A stretch of 22,785 nt of DNA from Phoronis australis. Lineage: Eukaryota > Phoronida > Phoronidae. The notes beneath the pieces were generated by a model. It saw nothing but the letters and a program-made list of their open reading frames with translations, did not search any database and was not told where the DNA came from. The DNA is taken from the NCBI GenBank assembly GCA_002633005.1, contig NMRA01000074.1:1026632-1049416 (forward strand), given 5' to 3'. Shown piece by piece: positions 11,569 through 20,047 of this stretch (positions are counted from its first letter, which is position 1; every line of letters starts with the position of its first letter). Both the position numbers and the translations under genes were made by a program.

Positions 11569-11665
11569 ATAATGAACTGCCAGTCCATTGCAAGACCACG
11601 CCTTCTCATCTGATCAAGGAACTGTTTAAGATTGATTTGATAGCGAGAAGTGGTCTAAATCAAAC
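11569..11665 (+). repeat. Diverged dispersed repeat, copy 1
   Basis: Collinear with 22177-22278: aataaTgaactgCcagt opens both (C and T at the capitals in the second copy) and GTGGTCTAAATCAAA closes both (11650-11664 and 22263-22277), with middle spacing of 81 and 86 bases. Intermediate similarity is modest. No coding capacity. This copy lies just beyond the presumed 3' end of the minus-strand gene at 11963-12964. Confidence 0.5.
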
Positions 11666-11696
11666 TGATTTTGTTTCTTTGACGATGTCTATACAC

Positions 11697-11702
11697 TTTA
11701 TT
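11697..11702 (-). terminator. Poly(A) signal for the 333-residue gene
   Basis: TTTATT on the plus strand is AATAAA on the minus strand. It lies about 260 bases past the stop codon of the reading frame at 11963-12964. Cleavage would be expected near 11675-11685, giving a 3' UTR of about 280 bases. Confidence 0.5.
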
Positions 11703-11962
11703 ATGAGAAATGTAACCGCTGCAGCGCGTCTCCAGTATCCATCCACCCATTACCATTGAAATTCAAGTATCACTTTAAGATCATTTTTAAAAACGTTTTC
11801 AATGCACCATTATTATCAGCAAATATCATCTGGAGATGTCGCCTTACATACATCCTCCATTGATTCTCGTTTTCAGCACGAGTGATTACTTTTCACCAAC
11901 GTGAGTGACATTCTTATCTGTAGACGTTTTTAAGATAGATTTTCATCGCTTTTTTCAACACT

Positions 11963-12964
11963 TCAGTAACCACTTTTGAAACGTGATCCACTGTTGACGA
12001 TTGAATCACTATTGCGCCTCGTCACGGTACTGATTCCATTCTGCAGATCACCACTAACTTCCTCAGTTCTTGACAATACGCCCCTTCGAGATCTAATAGA
12101 TGGCGCTTTAATCGGCACACTGTCGCTTTGTTGAACTTCTTGAGTGACATCGCTTGAACTGCGCGAGCACTTTTCGCCTTGCTTAGCTTCGCCCAAATCT
12201 TTCTGATTCCGTGCACGTAAATTACCCTTCTGGGTGAGAGGTTTGAGTTTACGTGGGCCAGCTGGGGGTCTTTTTGAGGTTTGATCATTCTCTTCTGATG
12301 AAGTGGAAGGAACTCGGGAACGATATTTCTCAATAAGTTTCTCTGCTGTTGGAGTCAGGAGCGACTGTGACGGCAAATGGGATCTGGTTGCTTGCTTTTC
12401 TAAGCCAGCGTTAATAGAAGTGTACTTGAAACTGTCGCCGTCACTGAACGAGCGGGAACGCACGCTGAAGATGTAATTCGTCGCTGGGTTGTTGTTTTCA
12501 TTCGTGCGTAAATGCTGCCGTGTTTTCCCGCCTTTTGTTCGGTGGGTTAAGGTCTCTACGCTGACACGCGATTGTTTCAAGATACTTGAAGTGTTACTAT
12601 GGAGACTGGAAGATTTCTCGACATCGTGGCAATTGGTCGAGTCGCGACAACGATCTTTGAGATTTAAGTTGTAGTCTACGTAATCAGCAAGGTTATCATC
12701 GAAAACATCCGCATCGTCTTCGTCACTCAGGTTACTGCTGTACTTGACCTGTCGTGTTCGATTTCCGCGTGCTGATTTTGGACGCGTGCGATTGTTCATC
12801 TCTGCGACTTGCTCAATTTCATCTTCGCCGACAAATCCTAGTGAAGTCTGAGGTCGTCGACGGTGGTAATTTGCCGAGCCCGGTCTTTCTTTCGTGGTTC
12901 TCTGCACGTCCTCGTGATCGCTTCTGCCATGTTTCGTGTCAAACAATGTTCTTCCTGTCGACAT
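11963..12964 (-). CDS. Uncharacterised Ser/Arg-rich disordered protein, 333 residues
   Basis: This is the longest uninterrupted reading frame in the window, in a locally GC-richer stretch. The ATG at 12964 is preceded in frame by TAA about a dozen bases upstream, which supports this start. The protein is rich in Ser, Arg, Thr, Asn and Lys, with no transmembrane segment, signal peptide or recognised domain. Low-complexity features are RPGSA (about 27-31), RPKSAR (61-66), an acidic patch DEDDADVFDD (81-90), a Ser-rich stretch around 117-127, and a possible short helix TPTAEKLIEKYRSRV (204-218). RPxSA-type motifs are frequent in microtubule- and cilium-associated proteins, so a cytoskeletal role is possible, but that is inference only. 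The stop after SRFKSGY has a poly(A) signal 260 bases on, so the coding part may be a single exon. A 5' UTR exon may begin at 13040. I do not recognise a named family. Confidence 0.75.
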   Translation of the reverse strand: MSTGRTLFDTKHGRSDHEDVQRTTKERPGSANYHRRRPQTSLGFVGEDEIEQVAEMNNRTRPKSARGNRTRQVKYSSNLSDEDDADVFDDNLADYVDYNLNLKDRCRDSTNCHDVEKSSSLHSNTSSILKQSRVSVETLTHRTKGGKTRQHLRTNENNNPATNYIFSVRSRSFSDGDSFKYTSINAGLEKQATRSHLPSQSLLTPTAEKLIEKYRSRVPSTSSEENDQTSKRPPAGPRKLKPLTQKGNLRARNQKDLGEAKQGEKCSRSSSDVTQEVQQSDSVPIKAPSIRSRRGVLSRTEEVSGDLQNGISTVTRRNSDSIVNSGSRFKSGY

Positions 12965-13040
12965 GCTTTCCGAAATTTACCTTTCAAATACTGCTCAACA
13001 TCAAATTGAGTAAATATGTTTTAATCCATCCGAGGCTAAC
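12965..13040 (-). other. Possible 5' UTR with acceptor site
   Basis: On the minus strand, aaataaattcttcag ends at 13041 and looks like a splice acceptor. From 13040 to the ATG at 12964 the sequence is untranslated, with an in-frame TAA just before the ATG. The pyrimidine tract is poor, so transcription could instead start nearby. Confidence 0.3.
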
Positions 13041-14280
13041 CTGAAGAATTTATTTCCGTTACGTTTAACTCCATTAATGCACGCGGTCTGAACTGTTGCA
13101 TTGACGTGTGAAAGTTAATCGCTGCATTCCTCCGTAATAACGTATAATCCTCCAGATATCTGTTTTAGAATACGATTTCCCTCAGTCACATGTTCGCTCT
13201 CTTTCAGTGTCCTTTCGTTTTGATACTCTTTTCCGTAGTCAATTGCAAGTCCAAACTTGAACTACCAGAAACTTCTGCGTTTTAGTCGCTGTATATGCAC
13301 AGCTACAAGCCCTTCAAACGACTTCTGCTTCGATCAAGTCGGTTGCCGACTGTGAGTAACTCTGAAACAAAGAACAATGAAAACACGTTAGTGAGATGAG
13401 ATACGCGGTCACGGTTGTTTTTATAATGCAGTTTTAGGGTAAATTATTAATTAGCAAGTACCAGGTGCTCGAGGTGGTCGTCTAACGTACAAAATAGCGA
13501 AAACACGTAGTATCGATTGAAGCGCGAGTGAAGATATGACAATGGACAATGTTGAAAATATAAATACATTTCATCTTGTTCGTAACGATTGTTGTGACGA
13601 GCATTCGATTTTACGTTTGATCTATTTTACTCGGCGATCGTGTGAATGGGGATACGTGTGATCAGTCACTCAACTTGTTTTCAACGTTGAAGCCTGTACT
13701 GAATCAGGATGCGTGAACTAAGGGATTTAAAAATCTTGATACAATTAGATTTCTGCAAAACAAAAAAATATTCACATTTTAACTTACCTGTACATTGTAT
13801 CCTGTTTCAAAGCAATTTACCTTTTTATATACTGAGGCAATTTTACGAGATCTGAGGCATGTCGCTGTGGAGCCAAAATTAAGATTTTAAAAGAGACATG
13901 ATGAGTTTTACGTCATTCCTAAAATGATAAAAACGCATTTTTGGATTATTGTTAAAATAGCAACAAGACGCTAGCGACACATAACAAAATATGAACAAAC
14001 TTGTGACTCACTCCAACCTCTCCGATTGAATAGTTGACTATTAAGCAGTATTTTAACAACAAGAAAAAGAGGAAACTGCTGAACTGTGTTACTTTGTTTA
14101 AAATATTACACACCTGACCGAGCCGTATGGAGAGTATAATCGAATAAAAGGAAGTGGAGACGAATAGAGACGAGAGAAGGGTTTAATTGAGCTGGATGTG
14201 TAAAGCCCTACGTTCAATCGTTGAAATTTATATTTGGTCTGAACTTCGGAGAGTCCAGTAAAGGCGGTCACTGTCGTTCG
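13041..14280. other. Upstream region of the minus-strand gene, no exon recognised
   Basis: No coding exon is supported. It contains a minus-strand TATA-like word (13822-13831), a consensus donor just downstream of it, and a SOX-like doublet acaatggacaatg near 13539. A leader exon of the 333-residue gene may be here. Confidence 0.45.
13788..13831 (-). promoter_or_regulatory. TATA box and short leader-exon candidate
   Basis: On the minus strand TATATAAAAA (13831-13822) is followed about 34 bases later by CAG/GTAAGT, a consensus donor with the exon ending at 13788. With the acceptor at 13041 this could give a very short non-coding first exon for the gene at 11963-12964 and a 747-base leader intron. 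The exon would be only around ten bases long, so the model is tentative. Confidence 0.25.
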
Positions 14281-14290
14281 TTCTGAGGGG

Positions 14291-14353
14291 ACAGTGTGCC
14301 TCACTGGTTTGAGTTCCAGGCGCTCGTTTGTGAGACCTTGGTTCGAATCCCGA
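14291..14353 (+). repeat. tRNA-derived SINE relic
   Basis: An A-box-like GTGCCTCACTGGTTTGAG starts at 14296 and a perfect B box GGTTCGAATCC lies at 14340-14350. Between them, ggcgctcgtttgtgagacct is typical of tRNA-related SINE heads. The ends do not pair as an acceptor stem and no anticodon arm is clear, so a functional tRNA is rejected. The minus-strand reading at 14098-14304 partly overlaps it. Confidence 0.55.
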
Positions 14354-14574
14354 CTTTACTGGCAGACTATCGAGCATTGCACAAATGCAGCTACGTCGCT
14401 TTGTTGCAGCAGAAGTTATTATTCTAAGTCAACAAATAACAGTCAATTTGCAACTAGTTGAAGCCTAAACTCAGCGTAGTATCTGACACAATATGCCATA
14501 TGATTTAACAGTATCTTTCCGCCTGTGATCTAGGATATTGTCGTCATGAGCGACACATCTTAATATTGTTATAA

Positions 14575-14588
14575 GTTGCCATGGTAGC
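14575..14588. promoter_or_regulatory. X-box-like motif, one mismatch
   Basis: GTTGCC-AT-GGTAGC fits the RFX X-box except for one base. It is about 1.6 kb upstream, on the minus strand, of the 333-residue gene's start. A regulatory link is speculative. Confidence 0.25.
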
Positions 14589-14599
14589 TATTGTAAAAC

Positions 14600-15180
14600 G
14601 ATGCTGGTCAGGTTTTCTCCACATTGAAACAATCGTTAAAAACTAGACACTTTAATGTTATGACACGATTGCGTGTGCGGTAGAAGATGAACATTCAACT
14701 GAAGTTACATGATCGGAGACAATTCAGAATGAATTACACGCGTAAATTTGATTAGAATTACGCGAATTTATCAGCACTTGATCATGCTCTCGTAGTTTTT
14801 CATCAAAAATACTTCCTCGGCTTCGATTCAAGTGACCTTCAGGTACCGCCTTACTCGCAAACTGTCAGCGCGCGCAATTTTAAACCTCAGGCCTGATTTT
14901 CAACAGCACAATACCCTCGTTATCCCCTGAATAGTGGTTATGATAATTGGGTTATCGAGTTTTCAAAGCTGATTTGGCCATTTAGGAATTTTAATCAGTG
15001 GGATTTTTGCATAATTAAATCGACTGGCCGAAATTATTCGAAAATTAGACTAGACGAGGGTCTCATTCGGTTTACGTGGGATTGTCGGCGAAGTCGAGGT
15101 CTTGAGCACAGCAATGGCAGTCCGACCCTTGCTGGAAGAGCTAAACCAATTCGTTGAATGACAGAGTTTTTTGGCGTACT
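14600..15180. other. Non-coding stretch, no gene recognised
   Basis: No supported exon. The right part (from 15034) and the next 280 bases are open in several frames on both strands because local GC content is higher, which is not evidence for any one of them. Confidence 0.5.
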
Positions 15181-15182
15181 GC

Positions 15183-15404
15183 ATTTCGCCCTGTTTAGCT
15201 GGCTAAAATTGAAACGAATTGGACAGTCCTGCATTACGCGACGATTCCCGAATGTCGCCGTATTTTCCCCGCAAAATGCCGTAGTGTCCGTCAAGCATTT
15301 TACGGTAGTATATACATGTAGTCTCGTTGCCGGTGTTGTCGGCTGCCTCCGCCGTTCCCAAGTCTTTAACGCTGATCGATTTAGCCATTTGAGGCATGGT
15401 GAGT
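15183..15404 (+). repeat. Inverted duplication, plus-strand arm with ATG/GTGAGT
   Basis: This arm shares two blocks, in the same order and relative orientation, with the minus-strand arm at 16408-15944. Block 1 is ATTTCGCCCTGTTTAGCTG (15183-15201), identical over 19 bases to 16408-16390. Block 2 is 15370-15391, identical at 21 of 22 bases to 16009-15988. Block 2 corresponds to the start of the first exon in the other arm, but here the ATG is replaced (TTAACGCTG for ATGGCGCTG) and the frame meets TGA. Just after it comes an ATG (15396-15398) immediately followed by GTGAGT, a donor-like junction. This is either a decayed copy or a separate first exon with the start codon at its end. Confidence 0.5.
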
Positions 15405-15943
15405 AGAAATTTACTTGGCACAATTCTGACTCATTTTTACGGAAATCCCGAAATATCACCAGGGATATTAAGTTATATCTCCTCTGAAATTTGTTGTAGT
15501 ACAGTTAGGGTCAAAGTGAGCAGAATGTATGCATTAATTTAGATTTTTGAAAAATTGTTGTATTTAAATTCAAAAGCGGGATAATTTTTTCGGTGTTTCA
15601 ATAATACAGAATTGACTAAAAGAATGCGAACATCTTTCATTTCAAATAATAACGAAAATATGATAGAGCAGAGTTTAGGAAGGCTACAAACTTCGATAGA
15701 TTTTTCAAGTAGAGAGGCAGCTACTAGACTTTACCCTGTATCTTCTGCTTCCGAACCACGAATGGTAGTAACAACAACCGCGCCAATGAAAGATGTTAAA
15801 ATCTGCGTTTTGAGATCTTGTTTAGTTTTTGGAAAAAAATAATCAAATTTATCACAACAAGAAGTAAGGACATGAATCTTCAAGAACTGGTATTCAAGTA
15901 TTCTTAGATTCAAGTGTTTCTCTGTCGCTCTTGTCAGTAATAC

Positions 15944-16013
15944 CTGCGTGCTGGCTACCACCTAGCGGCACGAAGGGAACCAGCGAGCAAATGGCTAAAG
16001 CGATCAGCGCCAT
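15944..16013 (-). CDS. Candidate first coding exon with signal peptide, unknown gene
   Basis: The minus strand has CTCAAGATGG, a strong initiation context, with ATG at 16013-16011. It then encodes MALIALAICSLVPFVPLGGS followed by QHA, a hydrophobic N-terminal segment like a signal peptide or signal anchor. A donor-like GCAG/GTATTA follows the exon end at 15944 (phase 1). Without splicing the frame ends at TGA (15896-15894) after 39 residues, so a small secreted peptide is the alternative. Upstream are a CpG-rich leader and two CCAAT boxes 52 to 80 bases away, as in a real promoter. No downstream exon was identified. The opposite strand is also open from ATG at 15991 for 29 codons, but that reading has neither leader nor promoter. 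Confidence 0.45.
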
Positions 16014-16408
16014 CTTGAGGCTAGGGGACGAGGCTGCACGGGCGGCAGAAAGTGGGACCAATGAGATAAATACAGACTAGCTCATTGGTTGGACAAACAA
16101 ACTTCGTAGATGCGTTGTATAAAATCGGTCTTAAAATTCCCTTACCATGATAGGACTCGTGTATTGTCACCAAGAAATACTTACAAATCCTCAATTGGTC
16201 AACTGAGAAATACGTCTCGACTCGAAATCATTGAATTGAGGTTGCCCCACCCTGAAATTCGGAAATGGCGCGCGTGAACTTCAAAAATAAGCCACTAACA
16301 TTATACAACAACTGCCCTTTCGTGAGAGTATATCGCAAATCAGCTGTGCGGTTTTACTCTTCGCAAGAACTTGAAATATCAAAAAGTGACAGCTAAACAG
16401 GGCGAAAT
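15988..16408 (-). repeat. Inverted duplication, minus-strand arm
   Basis: Carries the same block 1 (16408-16390) and block 2 (16009-15988) as the plus-strand arm, but about 380 bases apart instead of about 170, so the arms differ by an insertion or deletion. The plus-strand opening tgccccaccctgaaattcgg (16243) matches the opening of dispersed-repeat copies A and B, placing this arm in the same repeat family. The two arms face each other across about 580 bases. Confidence 0.5.
16057..16093 (-). promoter_or_regulatory. Paired inverted CCAAT boxes
   Basis: ACCAATGAG (16057-16065) and CTCATTGGT (16081-16089) form a perfect 9-base inverted repeat with a 15-base spacer, giving two opposed CCAAT (NF-Y-type) boxes. 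A further ccaaccaat context is seen on the minus strand from 16093. They sit 52 to 80 bases upstream of the ATG at 16013 and probably belong to that promoter. Confidence 0.5.
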
Positions 16409-16422
16409 ACCGCAGTTTGAAC

Positions 16423-16436
16423 TGATGACGTCATCA
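16423..16436. promoter_or_regulatory. Extended CRE palindrome
   Basis: TGATGACGTCATCA is perfectly palindromic over 14 bases and contains the optimal ATF/CREB core ATGACGTCAT. It lies just outside block 1 of the minus-strand arm, about 410 bases upstream of the ATG at 16013. Confidence 0.45.
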
Positions 16437-16645
16437 ACCTCCATTTCAACAAATAACTGGCAGCTCAAGGTAATTATTCGCGATTTGTATTACTACAAAA
16501 ATTCAACAGATTTTGTTGTTTTGTAGCTCTTGTCAAAACTAATAAAGTCAAGAGCTCATCCGATCTAACGGTAAACCCTAATGCGTTTCCGCCCCTCAAA
16601 ACCGATTCTGATTTGCCTTTTTATTCTCCCCAAATCAACACTAGC

Positions 16646-16796
16646 TTCGTTCCGGGCTCCAACGTGGAGTTGGCTTCGTGTTGGCCGAAAATACAATTAT
16701 CTTGTTCTTGTCTGTTTAATCGTCACCGGGCATCTACCATCGAACTTTATGGTATGCACTTCCTTGTTTGGAAAGTCACGCGAGTTGACTGAACAG
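16646..16796 (+). repeat. Diverged dispersed repeat, second family, copy 1
   Basis: Similar to 20636-20730: tcgttcc, then ggcttcg, then cgaaaataca, then ttcctt followed by gaaagtcacg (gggaagtcacg in copy 2). This copy is longer by about 55 bases in the second half. No coding capacity recognised. Confidence 0.4.
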
Positions 16797-17044
16797 TGAT
16801 AGGTGTGGTTACGTAAGGACTGTATCCCAGCTATAACCAACATAATATAAAGACAAGCATAGGATAAGATTTGTATCAGCACATTGCGAACTAACAGCAT
16901 CGTAGTATACAAGGAGAGTGAACCTTGTGTTGCCACTGAGCGGGCGGACATCAACTGAAAGACGGACCGATCGATAATTTTTATTCGCTAACTCGATGTC
17001 ATTTTGTGACCAATCATGAGCGAGATTAGAGTGGATCGAGCCGT

Positions 17045-17571
17045 CCTAGTCTCCTAGGGAATATTCGTTCTCTTGATGATGTCTTCTCCACAGAAGGCCT
17101 CACGAAATCAATGACGTCAGATTGAGAGCCCTGTTGCATGGAACAGTCTCTAATAGGGACTCAACTAAGTTCCCTAAATCTACTGCGTATTTGTGGACTT
17201 GTGGTAACACTGTCCTTTCTTGGGCTGTTGTAGTTTTCATTACTCAGTCAATTTTTGCCTTTTGATACAAATCGAGAGTGAACTCAACGTTGAATTTTCA
17301 ATAGTATCAAAATTGTTTAGGTACCTTTTCATTCTATGTTGACTGACTCGAAAGCAAAAGCAAACGACGACCGATATTATCACAACCGAGGTAAAACAAT
17401 GAGTGACTTGACTGCTCTCACAGTCAGACTATATGAAATGAGAAATTGGCGCGAAATTCTTGCCTCCCAAAATGTCACTTCCGGAGTAGACGACGAGTAA
17501 TTAATTAAATTATGAAAAGCAGTAAATAAGTGAAAAATATGTCTGGGATAATCAACGAACCTTATTTTGCT
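17045..17571 (+). repeat. Near-identical direct duplication, copy 1 (probable assembly overlap)
   Basis: Matches 17573-18100 with only four differences: T/A at 17375, C/T at 17459, T/A at 17460, and one fewer T in the run near 17567. All lie in the last 200 bases, toward the n at 17572. Copy 1 ends exactly at the n and copy 2 begins exactly after it. That is the pattern of two contigs whose overlap was not merged. No gene is recognised in the unit. Confidence 0.9.
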
Positions 17572-17572
17572 N
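17572..17572. other. Single undetermined base at contig join
   Basis: The only n in the window, lying exactly between the two repeat copies. An open reading crossing it at 17380-17667 (-) has an undefined residue and should not be annotated. Confidence 0.9.
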
Positions 17573-18100
17573 CCTAGTCTCCTAGGGAATATTCGTTCTC
17601 TTGATGATGTCTTCTCCACAGAAGGCCTCACGAAATCAATGACGTCAGATTGAGAGCCCTGTTGCATGGAACAGTCTCTAATAGGGACTCAACTAAGTTC
17701 CCTAAATCTACTGCGTATTTGTGGACTTGTGGTAACACTGTCCTTTCTTGGGCTGTTGTAGTTTTCATTACTCAGTCAATTTTTGCCTTTTGATACAAAT
17801 CGAGAGTGAACTCAACGTTGAATTTTCAATAGTATCAAAATTGTTTAGGTACCTTTTCATTCTATGTTGACTGACTCGAAAGCAAAAGCAAACGACGACC
17901 GAAATTATCACAACCGAGGTAAAACAATGAGTGACTTGACTGCTCTCACAGTCAGACTATATGAAATGAGAAATTGGCGCGAAATTTATGCCTCCCAAAA
18001 TGTCACTTCCGGAGTAGACGACGAGTAATTAATTAAATTATGAAAAGCAGTAAATAAGTGAAAAATATGTCTGGGATAATCAACGAACCTTATTTTTGCT
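17573..18100 (+). repeat. Near-identical direct duplication, copy 2 (probable assembly overlap)
   Basis: A 528-base copy of 17045-17571 placed directly after the n. Beyond 18100 (aaacatg) the sequence becomes unique. If the overlap were collapsed, the window would lose about 528 bases and the CRE at 17640-17647 would merge with that at 17112-17119. Confidence 0.9.
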
Positions 18101-18440
18101 AAACATGACATGAAAAATGGTTGCCTTCGCCTTTAACCCTAAATACGTTTGCAAAACTTGATAAATACAGTTATACATTTTCCAATTGTTCACATTCCTC
18201 GAAGCCTTACATTTGTGAACCATAACACAAAAATGAGTAAATCATTTTGTCGAGGTGAAAGGCTGTCGACGGTGATTAATCACGATATCTACGCTTTAAT
18301 TTACAAATCACAGAGACAGTTTTATCAGCTTCACTTCTAGACAACGTCTGAGTATCCTTGGTCCAAGAAAGTTTTGGATTTCAATTAAACAACCCAACAA
18401 ACACGATTTCTATTAAAATTTCACCGAAGAACCATTTATC
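18101..18440. other. Non-coding stretch, nothing recognised
   Basis: AT-rich with no supported gene or repeat. Confidence 0.5.
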
Positions 18441-18443
18441 ATA

Positions 18444-18779
18444 TCATGTATGGTGACCGCCATTTTCGAAAACAAGCACCTTGGTTTTTATTTCTTGTGT
18501 GCTCCAAGGTTTGCAAAATTCAACCAAACAACATATTGTCATACTAACGTGAACGTGCCACTCTAACGTGAACGGTGCAGATGGCTCGTTTTGTTCTCCT
18601 TGGTTTATGGTTGGACACTCTGGCTGAGTCATTAACACACCCTTGACATTTAGACAGTACATTTCGATGTTTGCATTTTGATATAATATGCACTGAATAT
18701 GCACACCGTGAAACAGCAAAACCAGAACAAACTTACAAACCCACTTCAACGTTGATGCTGAGAGCTGTCCTAATGGCAT
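18444..18779 (-). CDS. Possible small secreted protein, 111 residues
   Basis: Starts at ATG 18779 and ends at TGA. Residues about 11-30 (LKWVCKFVLVLLFHGVHIQC) look like a signal peptide: a basic start, a hydrophobic core and a Cys near the predicted cleavage. The mature part has several Cys (near 30, 42, 55, 83-84 and 89), suggesting disulfides. I recognise no family. Against it: length alone is not significant, the initiation context (tctcaATGc) is weak, and the frame crosses a short tandem duplication of ctaacgtgaacg (18545-18573). It could be an exon of a longer gene or chance. Confidence 0.25.
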   Translation of the reverse strand: MPLGQLSASTLKWVCKFVLVLLFHGVHIQCILYQNANIEMYCLNVKGVLMTQPECPTINQGEQNEPSAPFTLEWHVHVSMTICCLVEFCKPWSTQEIKTKVLVFENGGHHT

Positions 18780-18789
18780 TGAGACCGTT

Positions 18790-20040
18790 GCAAAGTCAAC
18801 AATACTGTGTAACTGTGGAGGCAGTATTGTTGCGCAAACTGAATTGACGAATAAGTAAATTGTAAGGCAGCGATGGGCTGATTACGCATCAAAATGATCG
18901 TAATAGATTTTACCTCTGTTAAGTTTTCAGAACTGAATTCTAAGTCGAAGCGCTTTGGGACTTACAAACACTGCTTTGGTTTTTCGCCGGATTTTGAAGT
19001 GTTACCGAATAAGCCTGCAAATGAAGTCTTAGACAATGCGTGCATGCGCCATCATCGAAATCTCTACTTTAGGATTGGCTCATCCCAAGCAATTCTCTTC
19101 GTGAATCGTGACTTTCATAAGTTTCCTTACGAAAGATGGTTTTCGGACAAAATTTCCTACGAAAGGCTGGCTTTGATTCCAAGTTAGTCTGTTTTTTGCG
19201 TTCTATGTCGCTTTATACGCGAGTTAAAATTCAAATGTCCAAGACAACCAGTGAAGTGCCCAAGGTTATGGAATCCATCCCTACAAAAGGGTGGTGTTTC
19301 TGAAGCAAAGCTCTATAAAAGGTGACTTTCATGGAAGTTCCATATAAATGAATCCCTCTCTAAGTGAGTGGGTATCCGAATATTTCCAGTGGCACCTACT
19401 CGAGTACAATCCGGAATATTCAGGGGCATATGTCGTAACTCCAAGATCACTTGAATCAGAGTTTGCATACGTCAATGCATCAAGTTCAACTTTTTGATAA
19501 AAATTTCAAAGCACAAGTTAAGAAAATTATTCTGTTGGACGGAACAAACTTGCATTTTCCGTTTCACATTTTGTCGGTATCTTTTAAATCAAACGGTCAA
19601 GAAAAGAAACAAGAAAAGATTAAAGCGTCTTAATTATTCAATTACCTGAACTGCACATGATGAAATTTGGAGAATGAAACCAGAATTGATTGATTGGTTT
19701 CAAGTTGAATAATTAAAATCTCAAGTGTAATCACACGTCGGGGATGGTTATGGAATGATTGCTTGACGCACGCAAATTAAAAAAAAACGTATCCTTAGGT
19801 AACAGAGGGTTAAGGACAATAAATACTTTTGAGGTGTTAACTTAGGTCAACGGCTCTTGACTAAGAAGAGATATTTGCCACGAGTTGTTTTTTAAGGTCA
19901 ATCTCAGCTGCAGACCATTGTTAGAAGCACGGAAACTGTCACAGTGGGGTGTAGGCACACTGGTAAATATTGCTTTCTCGTAGGTTCTTAGGCCTATTAG
20001 TGAAAGTCATTTCTTGACAACTACGTGATTCCGAATGGAT
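18790..20040. other. Non-coding stretch, no gene recognised
   Basis: No supported exon. A 97-codon plus-strand reading from 18894 has no domain. A TATAAAAG word at about 19314-19321 has no gene behind it. A taggcctat word occurs near 19990. Confidence 0.5.
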
Positions 20041-20047
20041 CAATTTC

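Noticed and set aside
14291-14353. Functional tRNA gene
   Set aside because: A and B boxes are present but no acceptor stem or anticodon arm forms; it is a SINE relic. The same holds for 726-795.
15203-15421. Minus-strand MAKSIS... reading, resembling the plus-strand MAKAIS... reading at 15992
   Set aside because: The similarity is explained by the inverted duplication of the underlying DNA. Both readings are antisense to the arm with promoter elements and a signal-peptide exon.
15034-15459. 141-residue minus-strand reading
   Set aside because: Several frames on both strands are open here because of local GC content. The peptide has no domain.
17380-17667. Minus-strand reading crossing the n
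   Set aside because: It spans the contig join, contains an undefined residue, and exists only because of the duplicated overlap.
18894-19187. 97-residue plus-strand reading
   Set aside because: No domain, no signal peptide and no promoter. The related words ttacgaaagatgg / ctacgaaaggctgg inside it are too short to call a repeat.
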